Assembly: GCF_001646945.1 (NCBI RefSeq) | Contig: NZ_LUTV01000002.1 | Location: 62,001-126,000 of the forward strand | From: Endozoicomonas ascidiicola | GTDB taxonomy: Bacteria > Pseudomonadota > Gammaproteobacteria > Pseudomonadales > Endozoicomonadaceae | Direction of reading: 5' to 3' | DNA: 64,000 bases | Shown here: in pieces, positions 27,938 through 35,760 of the stretch | Position numbering within the stretch: the stretch's first letter is position 1 | Layout: every line of letters begins with the position of its first letter | Position numbers and translations under genes: made by a program | The notes under the pieces: generated by a model | What the model saw: only the letters and a program-made list of their open reading frames with translations | Databases searched by the model: none | What the model was told of the DNA's origin: nothing

Positions 27938-28428
27938 GCTTTATATTTATCGAAAAAGTGCTCTGGGCCGTGGTTGCCGCACTCGGGTTTGCCACATTAT
28001 TTACCGTTCCCCGTCGTGCATTTTGGGCTGTGGCTGTGCTGGCTGCTATTGGTTATGCATTAAGAGGCTTTGCTTTGGATAATGGTGCCAGCCTTGTACT
28101 GGCGACGTTGCTGGGCTCCTGCGCCATGGGCTTGCTGTCTATTCAGCTGGCACACTGGGTTCATACGCCCACTACCGTATTTATGGCACCCGCTGTTATC
28201 CCTATGGTTCCGGGTATTTACGCTTACCGTTTTATGATGGGGCTTCTGGAGATCAGCAATAACCCGGATGTACCGGTGGAGCTACTGACTCAAACCTCCA
28301 GCAACGGGCTGAAAGCCGTGTTCGTCATTCTGGCGCTGGCCATTGGTGTGACAATTCCATCTCTGCTGTTCCGCAAAAGTGTAAAAGAGATTCGGCTACG
28401 AAAACGTCTTAGAAAACAGCACCGCTAA
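27934..28428 (+). CDS. ThrE-type exporter, small subunit (YjjB-like, DUF3815)
   Basis: A 164-aa membrane protein with four hydrophobic segments and the motifs FTVPRRAFWAVAVLAAIGY and APAVIPMVPGIYAYRFMMGL, typical of the second half of ThrE. It begins ATGA-overlapped with the upstream subunit, showing coupled synthesis. The exported metabolite (threonine/serine versus dicarboxylate) cannot be told from sequence. Confidence 0.88.
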   Translation: MSFIFIEKVLWAVVAALGFATLFTVPRRAFWAVAVLAAIGYALRGFALDNGASLVLATLLGSCAMGLLSIQLAHWVHTPTTVFMAPAVIPMVPGIYAYRFMMGLLEISNNPDVPVELLTQTSSNGLKAVFVILALAIGVTIPSLLFRKSVKEIRLRKRLRKQHR

Positions 28429-28525
28429 ATTGGAACTACTGGTCTGCATATTTCGTTGCCTATAGAATCTCCACCTACAATCAGTCAGGCTGTTAATTAA
28501 ATAGTCGATGTTTCCGGAGATCTTT

Positions 28526-29524
28526 ATGAACAGTCCAGCTAAACACCCCTATGACCAGCTGACTCCGGACAGAGTGCTGGATGCCGTGGAGAGCCAGGGA
28601 TATCTCAGCGATGCCCGTATTCTTGCGCTGAACAGCTACGAAAATCGTGTATACCAAGTGGGCATTGAAGACAAAGACCCGCTGATTGCCAAGTTCTATC
28701 GCCCAGAACGATGGACCAGAGAACAGATCGAGGAAGAACACCAGTTCACCCTTGAGCTGAAAAATATGGAAATGCCGGTGGTCGCACCGTTAGTGAATGA
28801 AGCGGGTAACTCGCTGCATGAGTTTGAGGGGTTTCTCTTTGCTTTGTTCCCACGTCAGGGAGGCCACGCTCCCGAATTGGATAACCCTGACAATCTTCTA
28901 ACGATGGGGCGCACTCTGGGTCGAATCCATAAACTGGGTTCAGCTGCTCAGTTCCAGAATCGCCCAGAAATCACATTACAACGCTACGGCATCGACAGTG
29001 TTGAATACCTGCTGGAAAACGACTTCATTCCGTCTTCACTGATGGAAGCTTATCAGACATTAACTCGTGACCTGCTTCATCGGCTAGACCGAATCCGTCA
29101 GCAAAATCAGTGGCAATCCATTCGTGTTCATGGCGATTGCCATGGTGGCAATATTCTCTGGCGGGACAACGCTCCGCACTTTGTGGATTTTGATGACACT
29201 CAGACGGCGCCAGCCATTCAGGATTTATGGATGCTGCTCTCTGGTGACCGACAAGAGCAAACTCTGCAAATGGCAGAGCTGTTGGACGGCTACAACGAGT
29301 TTATGGATTTCAACCCGGCAGAGTTAAACCTTGTTGAATATTTCAGAACCCTGCGTTTATTGAATTACAGTGGCTGGCTGGCGAAGCGCTGGGATGATCC
29401 GGCATTCCCTATGGCGTTTACCTGGTTCAATACCGAACGGTATTGGGCAGAGCATATTCTGGAGTTGCGAGAACAGTTGGCGGCACTGGATGAACCGCCA
29501 CTGGTGCTATTCGGTCAGATTTAA
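28526..29524 (+). CDS. srkA: Stress response kinase A (SrkA/YihE)
   Basis: A 332-aa Ser/Thr kinase of the APH/choline-kinase fold that in Escherichia coli counters MazF-linked death after stress. Visible motifs are LNSYENRVYQVG, IAKFYRPERWT with the ATP Lys, catalytic loop HGDCHGGNILW, and DFDDT replacing DFG. ATG 28526 follows GGAG; an ATG at 28508 would add six residues without a better site. It ends 9 bp from the dnaB stop, convergent, with no room for a separate terminator. Confidence 0.93.
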   Translation: MNSPAKHPYDQLTPDRVLDAVESQGYLSDARILALNSYENRVYQVGIEDKDPLIAKFYRPERWTREQIEEEHQFTLELKNMEMPVVAPLVNEAGNSLHEFEGFLFALFPRQGGHAPELDNPDNLLTMGRTLGRIHKLGSAAQFQNRPEITLQRYGIDSVEYLLENDFIPSSLMEAYQTLTRDLLHRLDRIRQQNQWQSIRVHGDCHGGNILWRDNAPHFVDFDDTQTAPAIQDLWMLLSGDRQEQTLQMAELLDGYNEFMDFNPAELNLVEYFRTLRLLNYSGWLAKRWDDPAFPMAFTWFNTERYWAEHILELREQLAALDEPPLVLFGQI

Positions 29525-29533
29525 TCCTGATCT

Positions 29534-30937
29534 TCAATCATCATCAAAACGCCCGTAGGCATCGGGCGCCAAGTTCTCAAAACGGGTGAACTGGCCAATA
29601 AATGCTAAACGACAGGTGCCAATTGGGCCGTTACGTTGCTTACCAATGATAATCTCCGCAACGCCTTTGTATTCCGTATCGGGGTTATAAACTTCATCCC
29701 GATAGATAAACATGATCACGTCCGCATCCTGCTCGATCGCACCGGATTCACGAAGATCGGAGTTTACCGGGCGCTTGTTGGGTCGTTGTTCCAGAGCTCG
29801 GTTCAACTGCGACAATGCAATCACCGGAACTTTAAATTCCTTGGCAATGGCTTTTAGCGATCGAGAGATTTCAGAAATTTCGTTGGTACGGCCTTCACCA
29901 AAACCGGGAATCTGCATCAGCTGCAAATAGTCGATCATGATCATGCCCAGCTCGCCGTGTTCACGCACTACACGGCGAACCCTTGAGCGCATTTCCGATG
30001 GGCTGATGCCAGCGGTATCGTCAATAAACAGTTTTTTATCTTTGATGCGCTCAACGGCAGATAACAGCTTCGGCCAATCTTCTTCTTCCAACTGACCACT
30101 TCTCACTTTGGACTGGTTGATGCGACCAAGGGAAGAAAGCATACGCATCATCAACTGTTCACCTGGCATTTCCAGACTGAACACCATGACGCCTTTTTCA
30201 CTGTTCAACAGCGCGTTTTCCACCAAGTTCATGGCGAAGGTCGTCTTACCCATGGAAGGACGTGCCGCCACAATAACCATATCCGAAGGCTGCAGACCAG
30301 AGGTCATCTCATCAAGATCTTTAAAGCCCGTAGTGGTACCGGTAATGGCGTTACCGGCGTTGAACATTTCATCGATTTTCTTAACGGTGTTTTCGAGAAT
30401 CTCCCGAACACCCACCGGCCCACCGGTATTGGGTCGATCTTCGGCGATGTTGAAGACCATTCGCTCGGCTTCATCGAGCAATGTCTGACTGTCTTTACCA
30501 TCGGGGTTGTAGGCACCGTCTGCGATTTTCTGACCGGTGTTGATCAGTTTACGAAGCAGCGAGCGTTCAAAAATAATATCTGCGTAGGCTCGAATATTCG
30601 CCACGCTGGGCACGCTGCTGGCCAGTTCTGCCAGATACACCAGACCACCCACGTCGTCCAGATCACCTCGATTTTCCAGCACCTCTGCCACGGTGAGAGG
30701 GTCAAAAGGTTTGCTCTCATTGGTCAGATAACTGATGGCCGCGTAAATGTGCCGATGGCCGGGATTGTAGAAATCTTCAGCCGTCAGTTTATCCACCACC
30801 CGGTCCCAGGCTTGGTTGTCCAGCATCAGGCCGCCTAAGACGGACTGCTCCGCTTCTATGGAGTGGGGAGGAGTTTTGATGGCAACCGTGGCTTCATCAA
30901 TTGGAAGCTCGGGCTCCCGTGAAAGGGCATCCAGCAT
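29534..30937 (-). CDS. dnaB: Replicative DNA helicase
   Basis: Hexameric 5'-3' helicase of the replication fork; 467 aa. The N-terminal domain starts at PPHSIEAEQSVLGGLMLDN. The RecA-like domain has Walker A ARPSMGKTTFAMN, Walker B MIMIDYLQLM, the LSQLNRALEQR motif and the arginine finger region KQRNGPIG. The ATG at 30937 is chosen; a TTG further upstream has no support. dnaB normally follows rplI directly, but two accessory genes separate them here. Confidence 0.97.
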   Translation of the reverse strand: MLDALSREPELPIDEATVAIKTPPHSIEAEQSVLGGLMLDNQAWDRVVDKLTAEDFYNPGHRHIYAAISYLTNESKPFDPLTVAEVLENRGDLDDVGGLVYLAELASSVPSVANIRAYADIIFERSLLRKLINTGQKIADGAYNPDGKDSQTLLDEAERMVFNIAEDRPNTGGPVGVREILENTVKKIDEMFNAGNAITGTTTGFKDLDEMTSGLQPSDMVIVAARPSMGKTTFAMNLVENALLNSEKGVMVFSLEMPGEQLMMRMLSSLGRINQSKVRSGQLEEEDWPKLLSAVERIKDKKLFIDDTAGISPSEMRSRVRRVVREHGELGMIMIDYLQLMQIPGFGEGRTNEISEISRSLKAIAKEFKVPVIALSQLNRALEQRPNKRPVNSDLRESGAIEQDADVIMFIYRDEVYNPDTEYKGVAEIIIGKQRNGPIGTCRLAFIGQFTRFENLAPDAYGRFDDD

Positions 30938-31126
30938 AGTTGGTCGTCTGAGAAGTAAACAGGAATTCAATATCTGAGATTTAGCATACCTGATTCCAGG
31001 TCAAAAAAGCACTGGAGATCATTACTTCTCTTATAGAGAATAGAACTGAAGCATCACTTTTTACGCCCGCTACGTACAGACTACGAGGTCAGTTGCAGAT
31101 TATTTATGGAAGAATTTTCAAACATT

Positions 31127-31148
31127 CTCGCCAGCAAAAACTGGCGAG
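31127..31148 (-). terminator. GC-rich hairpin downstream of the HEPN-like gene
   Basis: CTCGCCAG and CTGGCGAG form an 8-bp perfect stem with a 6-base A-rich loop, in the gap before dnaB. The U-tract on the minus strand is weak. Confidence 0.55.
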
Positions 31149-31180
31149 GCTTTATGAGCGAGACAGAGGGGGAGACTGCA

Positions 31181-31210
31181 CTTGTGACACCGCTTCTGCG
31201 GCATCACAAG
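31181..31210 (-). terminator. Second hairpin directly after the HEPN-like gene
   Basis: CTTGTGA-CA-CCGC and GCGG-CA-TCACAAG pair around TTCT with one internal CA/CA mismatch. It begins about 12 bp after the stop at 31222. Confidence 0.5.
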
Positions 31211-31221
31211 CAAAGTTCTAA

Positions 31222-31809
31222 TTAGCTATCAATCGCCGTCTGGTTTTGAGCCATCAGTTTCCAGATCTCACCAATGATGATTTCAGACTGTTCTCTGGAA
31301 ACCTGTATAAATTTGGAGGCTTCAAGCTCAGTAATATTGAAATCGTAGTTATGAACGGCTTTGTTTCTCAATACCCGAAGCTCACTCACGATTGAGAACG
31401 TATCAGAACTGATAATCTTTTTATTCACCAACGATTTCAGTATGCCGCTGAAGGAGTGAACCTTTTCCACAGAGTCCAGATCGAGCAGGCGATACGTCGA
31501 TGTTACCGAGTTTTCCAGGGCAATCCATGATTCCAGAATGGCGGCTCTTGGTGATGATTTTTTCACTTCATCAAGATAGTACTCTTCTTCTTTGTCTGGT
31601 GTTACCGGGTTAGGAAAAATGGATCTTATCGAGTCGGACCGATTCTGCAGTTTGTCCAGTTCATTGTTAAAATCCTCAGCAACTATTACCTGCTTCATCC
31701 CGGTCAATGTTGCGAGAATCTCAAGAACCGGTGTCTTCAAAATATAAACAACCAGTAATGTGGTGAGCGGCCAGACCAGAATCTCAAGCACGTCCGTAAA
31801 GAATTCCAT
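31222..31809 (-). CDS. Membrane-anchored HEPN/DUF4145-like protein
   Basis: A 195-aa protein of unknown role. One N-terminal membrane segment (residues about 8-35) is followed by a polar helical domain. Near the C-terminus LRVLRNKAVHNY contains RNKAVH (R148-H153), an exact RN-x3-H motif as in HEPN-type RNases, and the surrounding helices resemble the DUF4145 group. RNase activity is possible but several DUF4145 proteins are not proven nucleases. The gene sits between the duplicated rplI terminator (31868-31941) and dnaB, in accessory DNA. No partner antitoxin gene is visible. Confidence 0.65.
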   Translation of the reverse strand: MEFFTDVLEILVWPLTTLLVVYILKTPVLEILATLTGMKQVIVAEDFNNELDKLQNRSDSIRSIFPNPVTPDKEEEYYLDEVKKSSPRAAILESWIALENSVTSTYRLLDLDSVEKVHSFSGILKSLVNKKIISSDTFSIVSELRVLRNKAVHNYDFNITELEASKFIQVSREQSEIIIGEIWKLMAQNQTAIDS

Positions 31810-31880
31810 AACACCCCTTTATTTATAGATTTATAACGTCTGCGCAGAGACTACCCCATCCTTTTGAAAAAATACCAGCA

Positions 31881-31916
31881 AAAAAAACCGGAACTCGAAA
31901 GAGCTCCGGTTTTTTT
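31881..31916 (-). terminator. Rho-independent terminator (duplicate of the rplI terminator)
   Basis: ACCGGAACTC-GAAA-GAGCTCCGGT is flanked by an A-run and a T-run, so it works on both strands. On the minus strand it ends the ankyrin gene. The surrounding 31868-31941 resembles 33229-33299 closely, with compensating stem changes. Confidence 0.9.
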
Positions 31917-31999
31917 GTATCAAGTCCAACAAAACTGATTATTTATAGGGCGACTTGAAATTCGTTCATAAGAATACACAATTGCAATGATGGCACAGG

Positions 32000-33148
32000 C
32001 TACAGCTTGATCACATTCTTAAGCAGCTTCGGGAAGTTAAGCCGGTCAATCCCTTCGTCAATCGTTTCTTTGGGAAATATGTGTTTTCTGACAACCAATG
32101 CAGACAGGCTCTTAAGTGAACTGACACCATCATTTAAGCATGCTTCAAGTTTATTTCGACCCGCTTCATATACTTCGTCACTCACACCTTCTGTTTGTTC
32201 AAATAAGGTCAGTGGAGTTCTCCCTCCATGATCAACACTATTTTTTGCTCCGAATTGCTTCAACAGTGATACACATTCCAAACGGTTATTTAACGCCGCA
32301 CAGTGAAGCGGTGTTCGGCCTTCCTTATCCTTAATGTTCGGGTCAGCACCCCTGTCCAGCAGATACAGCAGGATTTGGCGGATCGACACTTCTTCGCTGC
32401 CTCTATTCCCGGCGATCAGGTGTAAAGGCGTTTTGCCCAGCCCCATAGATTTGCTATTCACTTTTGCACCGGCTGATACCAGTGCTTTAATGATATCCAG
32501 ACTGGGTCGTTCGTGATAACAGGTAATACCGAGCGGTGTTTCCGATCTGCTGCTTCTGGCATTTACCCTGGCCTCCATGGAAAGCAACTCATTGACAAGT
32601 CGAACATCAATGGTAACCGCTAGCATCAAAGCGGTTTCAGCCGTTCCGGTACTGGCTGTATTGGCCAGAGCGCCGGATTTACGAAGTAACTTAACAATCT
32701 TCAATGCCATATCAACGCTGGGCTCGGGGATTTCTCCATTTTGATGATCGCGCTGCAGGCAACGAAAGAGCAGATGAAGTGGAGTATCCCCTCTTGGTCC
32801 CATTCCATTAACTCCCGCCCCCGCTTCAAGCAAGGCATCAGTGGCGTTCAGATCATGAACAATTATCGCCTGATGGAGAGGCAATAGACTTTCATATTCA
32901 GTGGCAACAAACCGGGTTCCAGAAATGGTCGCCCCTTTGGATAGATAGTATTCAATATCTTCATAACAGGCGATTTTTCTATCTCTTATGGCCCGAAAAA
33001 AACACTCTTGCTGGGCATTATGGTCCCGAAGCATTTGAACCGTTTCAAGTGACAAAGAGCTAGAATTCGCCGAAGATGACTCTTCAACTTCATCGGAGTG
33101 TTCAGCAGTGCCTAAGCAGGAGAAACACCTTGTAAGAGATGACAGCAT
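32000..33148 (-). CDS. Ankyrin-repeat protein with SOCS-box-like C-terminus (ASB-like)
   Basis: A 382-aa eukaryotic-like protein without signal peptide. Residues about 80-335 hold about seven ankyrin repeats (LLPLHQAIIVHDLNATDALLE, GDTPLHLLFR, TALMLAVTIDVRLVNELL, ETPLGITC, KTPLHLIAGN, RTPLHCAALNNRLECVSLL, RTPLTLFEQ). The last 40 residues (343-382; bases 32003-32122) look like a SOCS box: SLKSLSALVVRKHI resembles the Elongin-BC box (S/T/P-L-x3-C-x3-hydrophobic, with Ser for Cys) and IDRLNFPKLLKNVI resembles the Cul5 box L-P-hydrophobic-P (Asn for the first Pro). Metazoan ASB proteins have exactly this order. I infer a host-directed ubiquitin-ligase adaptor mimic. It lies between rplI and dnaB. 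Confidence 0.8.
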   Translation of the reverse strand: MLSSLTRCFSCLGTAEHSDEVEESSSANSSSLSLETVQMLRDHNAQQECFFRAIRDRKIACYEDIEYYLSKGATISGTRFVATEYESLLPLHQAIIVHDLNATDALLEAGAGVNGMGPRGDTPLHLLFRCLQRDHQNGEIPEPSVDMALKIVKLLRKSGALANTASTGTAETALMLAVTIDVRLVNELLSMEARVNARSSRSETPLGITCYHERPSLDIIKALVSAGAKVNSKSMGLGKTPLHLIAGNRGSEEVSIRQILLYLLDRGADPNIKDKEGRTPLHCAALNNRLECVSLLKQFGAKNSVDHGGRTPLTLFEQTEGVSDEVYEAGRNKLEACLNDGVSSLKSLSALVVRKHIFPKETIDEGIDRLNFPKLLKNVIKL

Positions 33149-33240
33149 TTATTTCACGGCATTATAAGTAGTCGTGTAACTTACGACCCAAAATGCTGCA
33201 AATAATTCCAAAGAATTGAGCGAAAAACAGATACCCAATA

Positions 33241-33275
33241 AAAAAGCCGGAACCCTAAAGAGCCCCGGCTTTTTT
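33241..33275 (-). terminator. rplI terminator
   Basis: AGCCGG-AACCCTAAAGAGC-CCGGCT (extended as GGaaccc/gagcCC) with an A-run on the left and T-run on the right. It lies about 20 bp after the rplI stop and is bidirectional. A diverged duplicate is at 31881-31916. Confidence 0.88.
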
Positions 33276-33296
33276 CATCAAGTCCAACCAAACCGA

Positions 33297-33743
33297 TTAC
33301 TCAGCTTCGATGAATACCTTGATAGTAGCGGCAACGTCAGAGTGCAGCTGGATACCAACATCGTACTCACCAGTAGCACGGATTGGGCCTTCTGGCAGAC
33401 GAATTTCGCTTTTGGCAACCGCAACACCGGCAGAAGTAATTGCTTCAGCCAGATCACGAGGACCGATAGAACCGAACAACTTACCTTCGTCGCCAGCTTT
33501 GGCAGTCAGGGTCAGTTCGATTTCAGCCATTTCTTCAGCACGTTTCTGAGCAGAACTCAGAAGATCGCCAGCGGCTTTTTCAAGCTCAGCACGACGTGTT
33601 TCAAAAGTAGCCAGATTCGCTTCAGTAGCAGGCAGAGCCTTACCAAAAGGAATCAAAAAGTTGCGGCCATAACCGTTTTTAACGGTGACCTTGTCGCCCA
33701 GCTTACCAAGCTTGGCGATTTGCTCGAGCAGGATCACTTCCAT
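33297..33743 (-). CDS. rplI: 50S ribosomal protein bL9
   Basis: A 148-aa ribosomal protein binding 23S rRNA. The start [37 protein letters not shown] is the bL9 N-domain; the long connecting helix and C-domain ([34 protein letters not shown]) follow. It is the last gene of the rpsF-rpsR-DUF2232-rplI operon and ends at a strong terminator. Confidence 0.98.
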   Translation of the reverse strand: MEVILLEQIAKLGKLGDKVTVKNGYGRNFLIPFGKALPATEANLATFETRRAELEKAAGDLLSSAQKRAEEMAEIELTLTAKAGDEGKLFGSIGPRDLAEAITSAGVAVAKSEIRLPEGPIRATGEYDVGIQLHSDVAATIKVFIEAE

Positions 33744-33768
33744 TTCGCTAGCCTCTATCTAGTACCTG

Positions 33769-34638
33769 TCATCCCTGATGCAGTCGGTTATTCACACGGG
33801 TGCGAAAATCTAAAAGACTGTCCAGACATGCAGTTAAAACAATGACCGGGTACGCCAGTTGCGTGGCGAAGATTAACAGGATGTAAAAACCCACCAGCCA
33901 GAAACTTCCCATCTGTTTCATCCCTACTAAGCCGTGGATCATCGCCAGACCCGCTACCAGTAAAGGCAGCGTAGCCACAGGCACCACGACCAGTAAAGAT
34001 GGAACAGCGGCAACACCTACAAGGGTAAATGCCAGAAGCCCCATAGCCATCGGTGCTGACAGGCGAATTCGATGAAACTCTTCACGGAATCCACCCGGAT
34101 TGTACAGTTGCGCTTGCCAGGCTCTGCCCAGTATCAGCCCAAATATACAGCTCACCAGGTTAAACCAGGCGACCATACCGATTACGCAATATTCAACCAG
34201 CGTCCTGAGACCTACTATGTCGTCCGTAGACTGACCGGATTGTTGGAAATAGTCATGAATAAACTTCAAGACCAGTTCGCTGATCTGGGCAATCTGTTGT
34301 GGAGCCAGCTGAGCCATCACGAGAGCAGCAAGCCCTCCGAGTGGCACCAGCGCCAGTAGCGTTTTTTGCCAGGAAACGGTGTTGCGCAATGTCACCGCCA
34401 GAGCGACGGTCATTACTAATCCTGTGATGGTGGAGAACTGTCCCATTGAAGCCCAGGCAATACCGGGCAAGATGGCCCAGCCGAGTACTTTCAGCCCTTC
34501 AGCGGTGCCGCGACGAAGCGTCACCAGAGAAATAATGGCTGCACTCACCCAGAACAACATGGGAATACAGGCAAAAATCGTCGCCAGAACAGTTGCCTGT
34601 TTCGGGCCACGCATTGCCAGTTCCGCCAATCCACGCAT
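33769..34638 (-). CDS. DUF2232 (YybS-like) membrane protein
   Basis: A 289-aa polytopic membrane protein with about seven or eight hydrophobic segments, lying between rpsR and rplI. Genes of the DUF2232/YybS family occupy this ribosomal-operon position in several gammaproteobacteria and firmicutes. The function is unknown. The start MRGLAELAMRGPKQATVLATIF is 32 bp after rpsR, indicating cotranscription. Confidence 0.82.
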   Translation of the reverse strand: MRGLAELAMRGPKQATVLATIFACIPMLFWVSAAIISLVTLRRGTAEGLKVLGWAILPGIAWASMGQFSTITGLVMTVALAVTLRNTVSWQKTLLALVPLGGLAALVMAQLAPQQIAQISELVLKFIHDYFQQSGQSTDDIVGLRTLVEYCVIGMVAWFNLVSCIFGLILGRAWQAQLYNPGGFREEFHRIRLSAPMAMGLLAFTLVGVAAVPSLLVVVPVATLPLLVAGLAMIHGLVGMKQMGSFWLVGFYILLIFATQLAYPVIVLTACLDSLLDFRTRVNNRLHQG

Positions 34639-34669
34639 CAGTTATACCCTGTTAATAAGGTGACAGTAT

Positions 34670-34894
34670 TTAATGGCGATCGGTGTATGGCAGCAGAGCC
34701 ACGTAACGAGCGCGTTTGATGGCAGTTGCCAGCTGACGCTGATAACGAGCCTTGGTACCAGTGATGCGGCTAGGAACAATCTTGCCGGTTTCAGATACAT
34801 AAGCTTTCAGGGTGTTCAGATCTTTGTAATCGATCTCTTTCACGCCTTCAGCGGTAAAACGGCAGAACTTTCTGCGACGGAAAAAACGTGCCAT
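34670..34894 (-). CDS. rpsR: 30S ribosomal protein bS18
   Basis: A 74-aa protein beginning [25 protein letters not shown] and ending [12 protein letters not shown], a full-length bS18. It forms a heterodimer with bS6 on the platform of the 30S subunit. It is 78 bp downstream of rpsF. Confidence 0.98.
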   Translation of the reverse strand: MARFFRRRKFCRFTAEGVKEIDYKDLNTLKAYVSETGKIVPSRITGTKARYQRQLATAIKRARYVALLPYTDRH

Positions 34895-34972
34895 GACAAC
34901 GTCTCCTTGAATGATTGCGCTTGTATGGTTAAGAGAAGAGCTCTGATGACCTCAAGGGTCAACGCAGAAAAC

Positions 34973-35431
34973 TTACTCTTCAGACTCGTCCGCATCGCTT
35001 TCAACAGCGACTTCTTCTTCAGCACGCTCTTCGCGACGCTCACCGCGACGATCATCTCGATCATCACGACGATCTTCACGATCACCACGGTCTTCACGAC
35101 GGTCACGCTTTTCGTCAGCTTGCAGCATGATAGAAGCTTCGGTGATGGCTTCATCACGACGAATAACCATGTTACGGATAACTGCGTCGTTATAACGGAA
35201 GTTATCAGTCAGCTCGCTCAGGGATTCATTGCCACACTCAAGGTTCATCAGAACGTAATGAGCTTTGTGGATTTTGTTGATTGGGTAAGCCAGCTGGCGA
35301 CGGCCCCAATCTTCAAGACGGTGTACCTTGCCGCCATTTTCAGTGATTGTGCGAGTGTAACGCTCAACCATGGCTGGTACTTGTTCGCTCTGGTCAGGAT
35401 GAACCAGGAAAACGATTTCGTAATGACGCAT
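34973..35431 (-). CDS. rpsF: 30S ribosomal protein bS6 with long charged tail
   Basis: A 152-aa protein. Residues 1-95 are the bS6 fold ([44 protein letters not shown]). From about residue 105 the chain is almost only Arg, Asp and Glu ([20 protein letters not shown]) and ends in an acidic [15 protein letters not shown] stretch, longer than the short Glu tail that RimK extends in Escherichia coli. It is the first gene of the ribosomal operon, with a sigma70 promoter about 210 bp upstream. Confidence 0.97.
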   Translation of the reverse strand: MRHYEIVFLVHPDQSEQVPAMVERYTRTITENGGKVHRLEDWGRRQLAYPINKIHKAHYVLMNLECGNESLSELTDNFRYNDAVIRNMVIRRDEAITEASIMLQADEKRDRREDRGDREDRRDDRDDRRGERREERAEEEVAVESDADESEE

Positions 35432-35760
35432 TATTTGCTCCTTACGGGTTAAATAGCCTTCTGCGTTACGCTAGTTCCGGAACAAGCCGAAAACAGTGTT
35501 ATGCAGTAAGGCAAGGAGAGCGGGAACGCAAGCGTTCACCAATGTACTTTATATAGAACTTGATGCATTGTGATCTGGAATACGCTTTAAAGCGGCTTTA
35601 AAACACTCAGACACATTGCCCCAAGCATATAAAGAGCGGAGATTCTAGAGACTTGTCCCGTGGGATGCAAGGGGAGCGAGCAACTTCCGTGCCGGTAGTA
35701 TCCGGAACCGTAGTAGTCATTTACCTTTATGAAGCAAAACACCGCCACTACTATTGAAAT
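35432..35760. other. Divergent rpsF-tamA intergenic region with long rpsF leader
   Basis: This 329-bp gap holds no gene. It includes the rpsF promoter (35642-35670) and about 200 nt of rpsF leader. Such leaders often carry the bS6:bS18 autoregulatory RNA; I could not confirm its conserved CCG bulge by eye. No clear tamA ribosome site is seen. Confidence 0.5.
35642..35670 (-). promoter_or_regulatory. Sigma70 promoter of the rpsF operon
   Basis: On the minus strand TTGCAT, a 17-bp spacer and TAGAAT make a near-consensus promoter with ideal spacing. Transcription would start near 35635, giving a leader of about 200 nt. Confidence 0.75.

Noticed and set aside
32095-32115. Third copy of the palindromic repeat (GACAGGCTC match)
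   Set aside because: Only 9 bases match and they lie in the coding sequence of the ankyrin gene; chance similarity.
31222-33148. Toxin-antitoxin pair of HEPN-like and ankyrin genes
   Set aside because: They are separated by a strong terminator and 190 bp, and the ankyrin protein has no antitoxin features.
35432-35641. Firm call of a bS6:bS18 leader RNA motif
   Set aside because: The conserved bulge and pairing could not be verified by eye; left as a possibility only.
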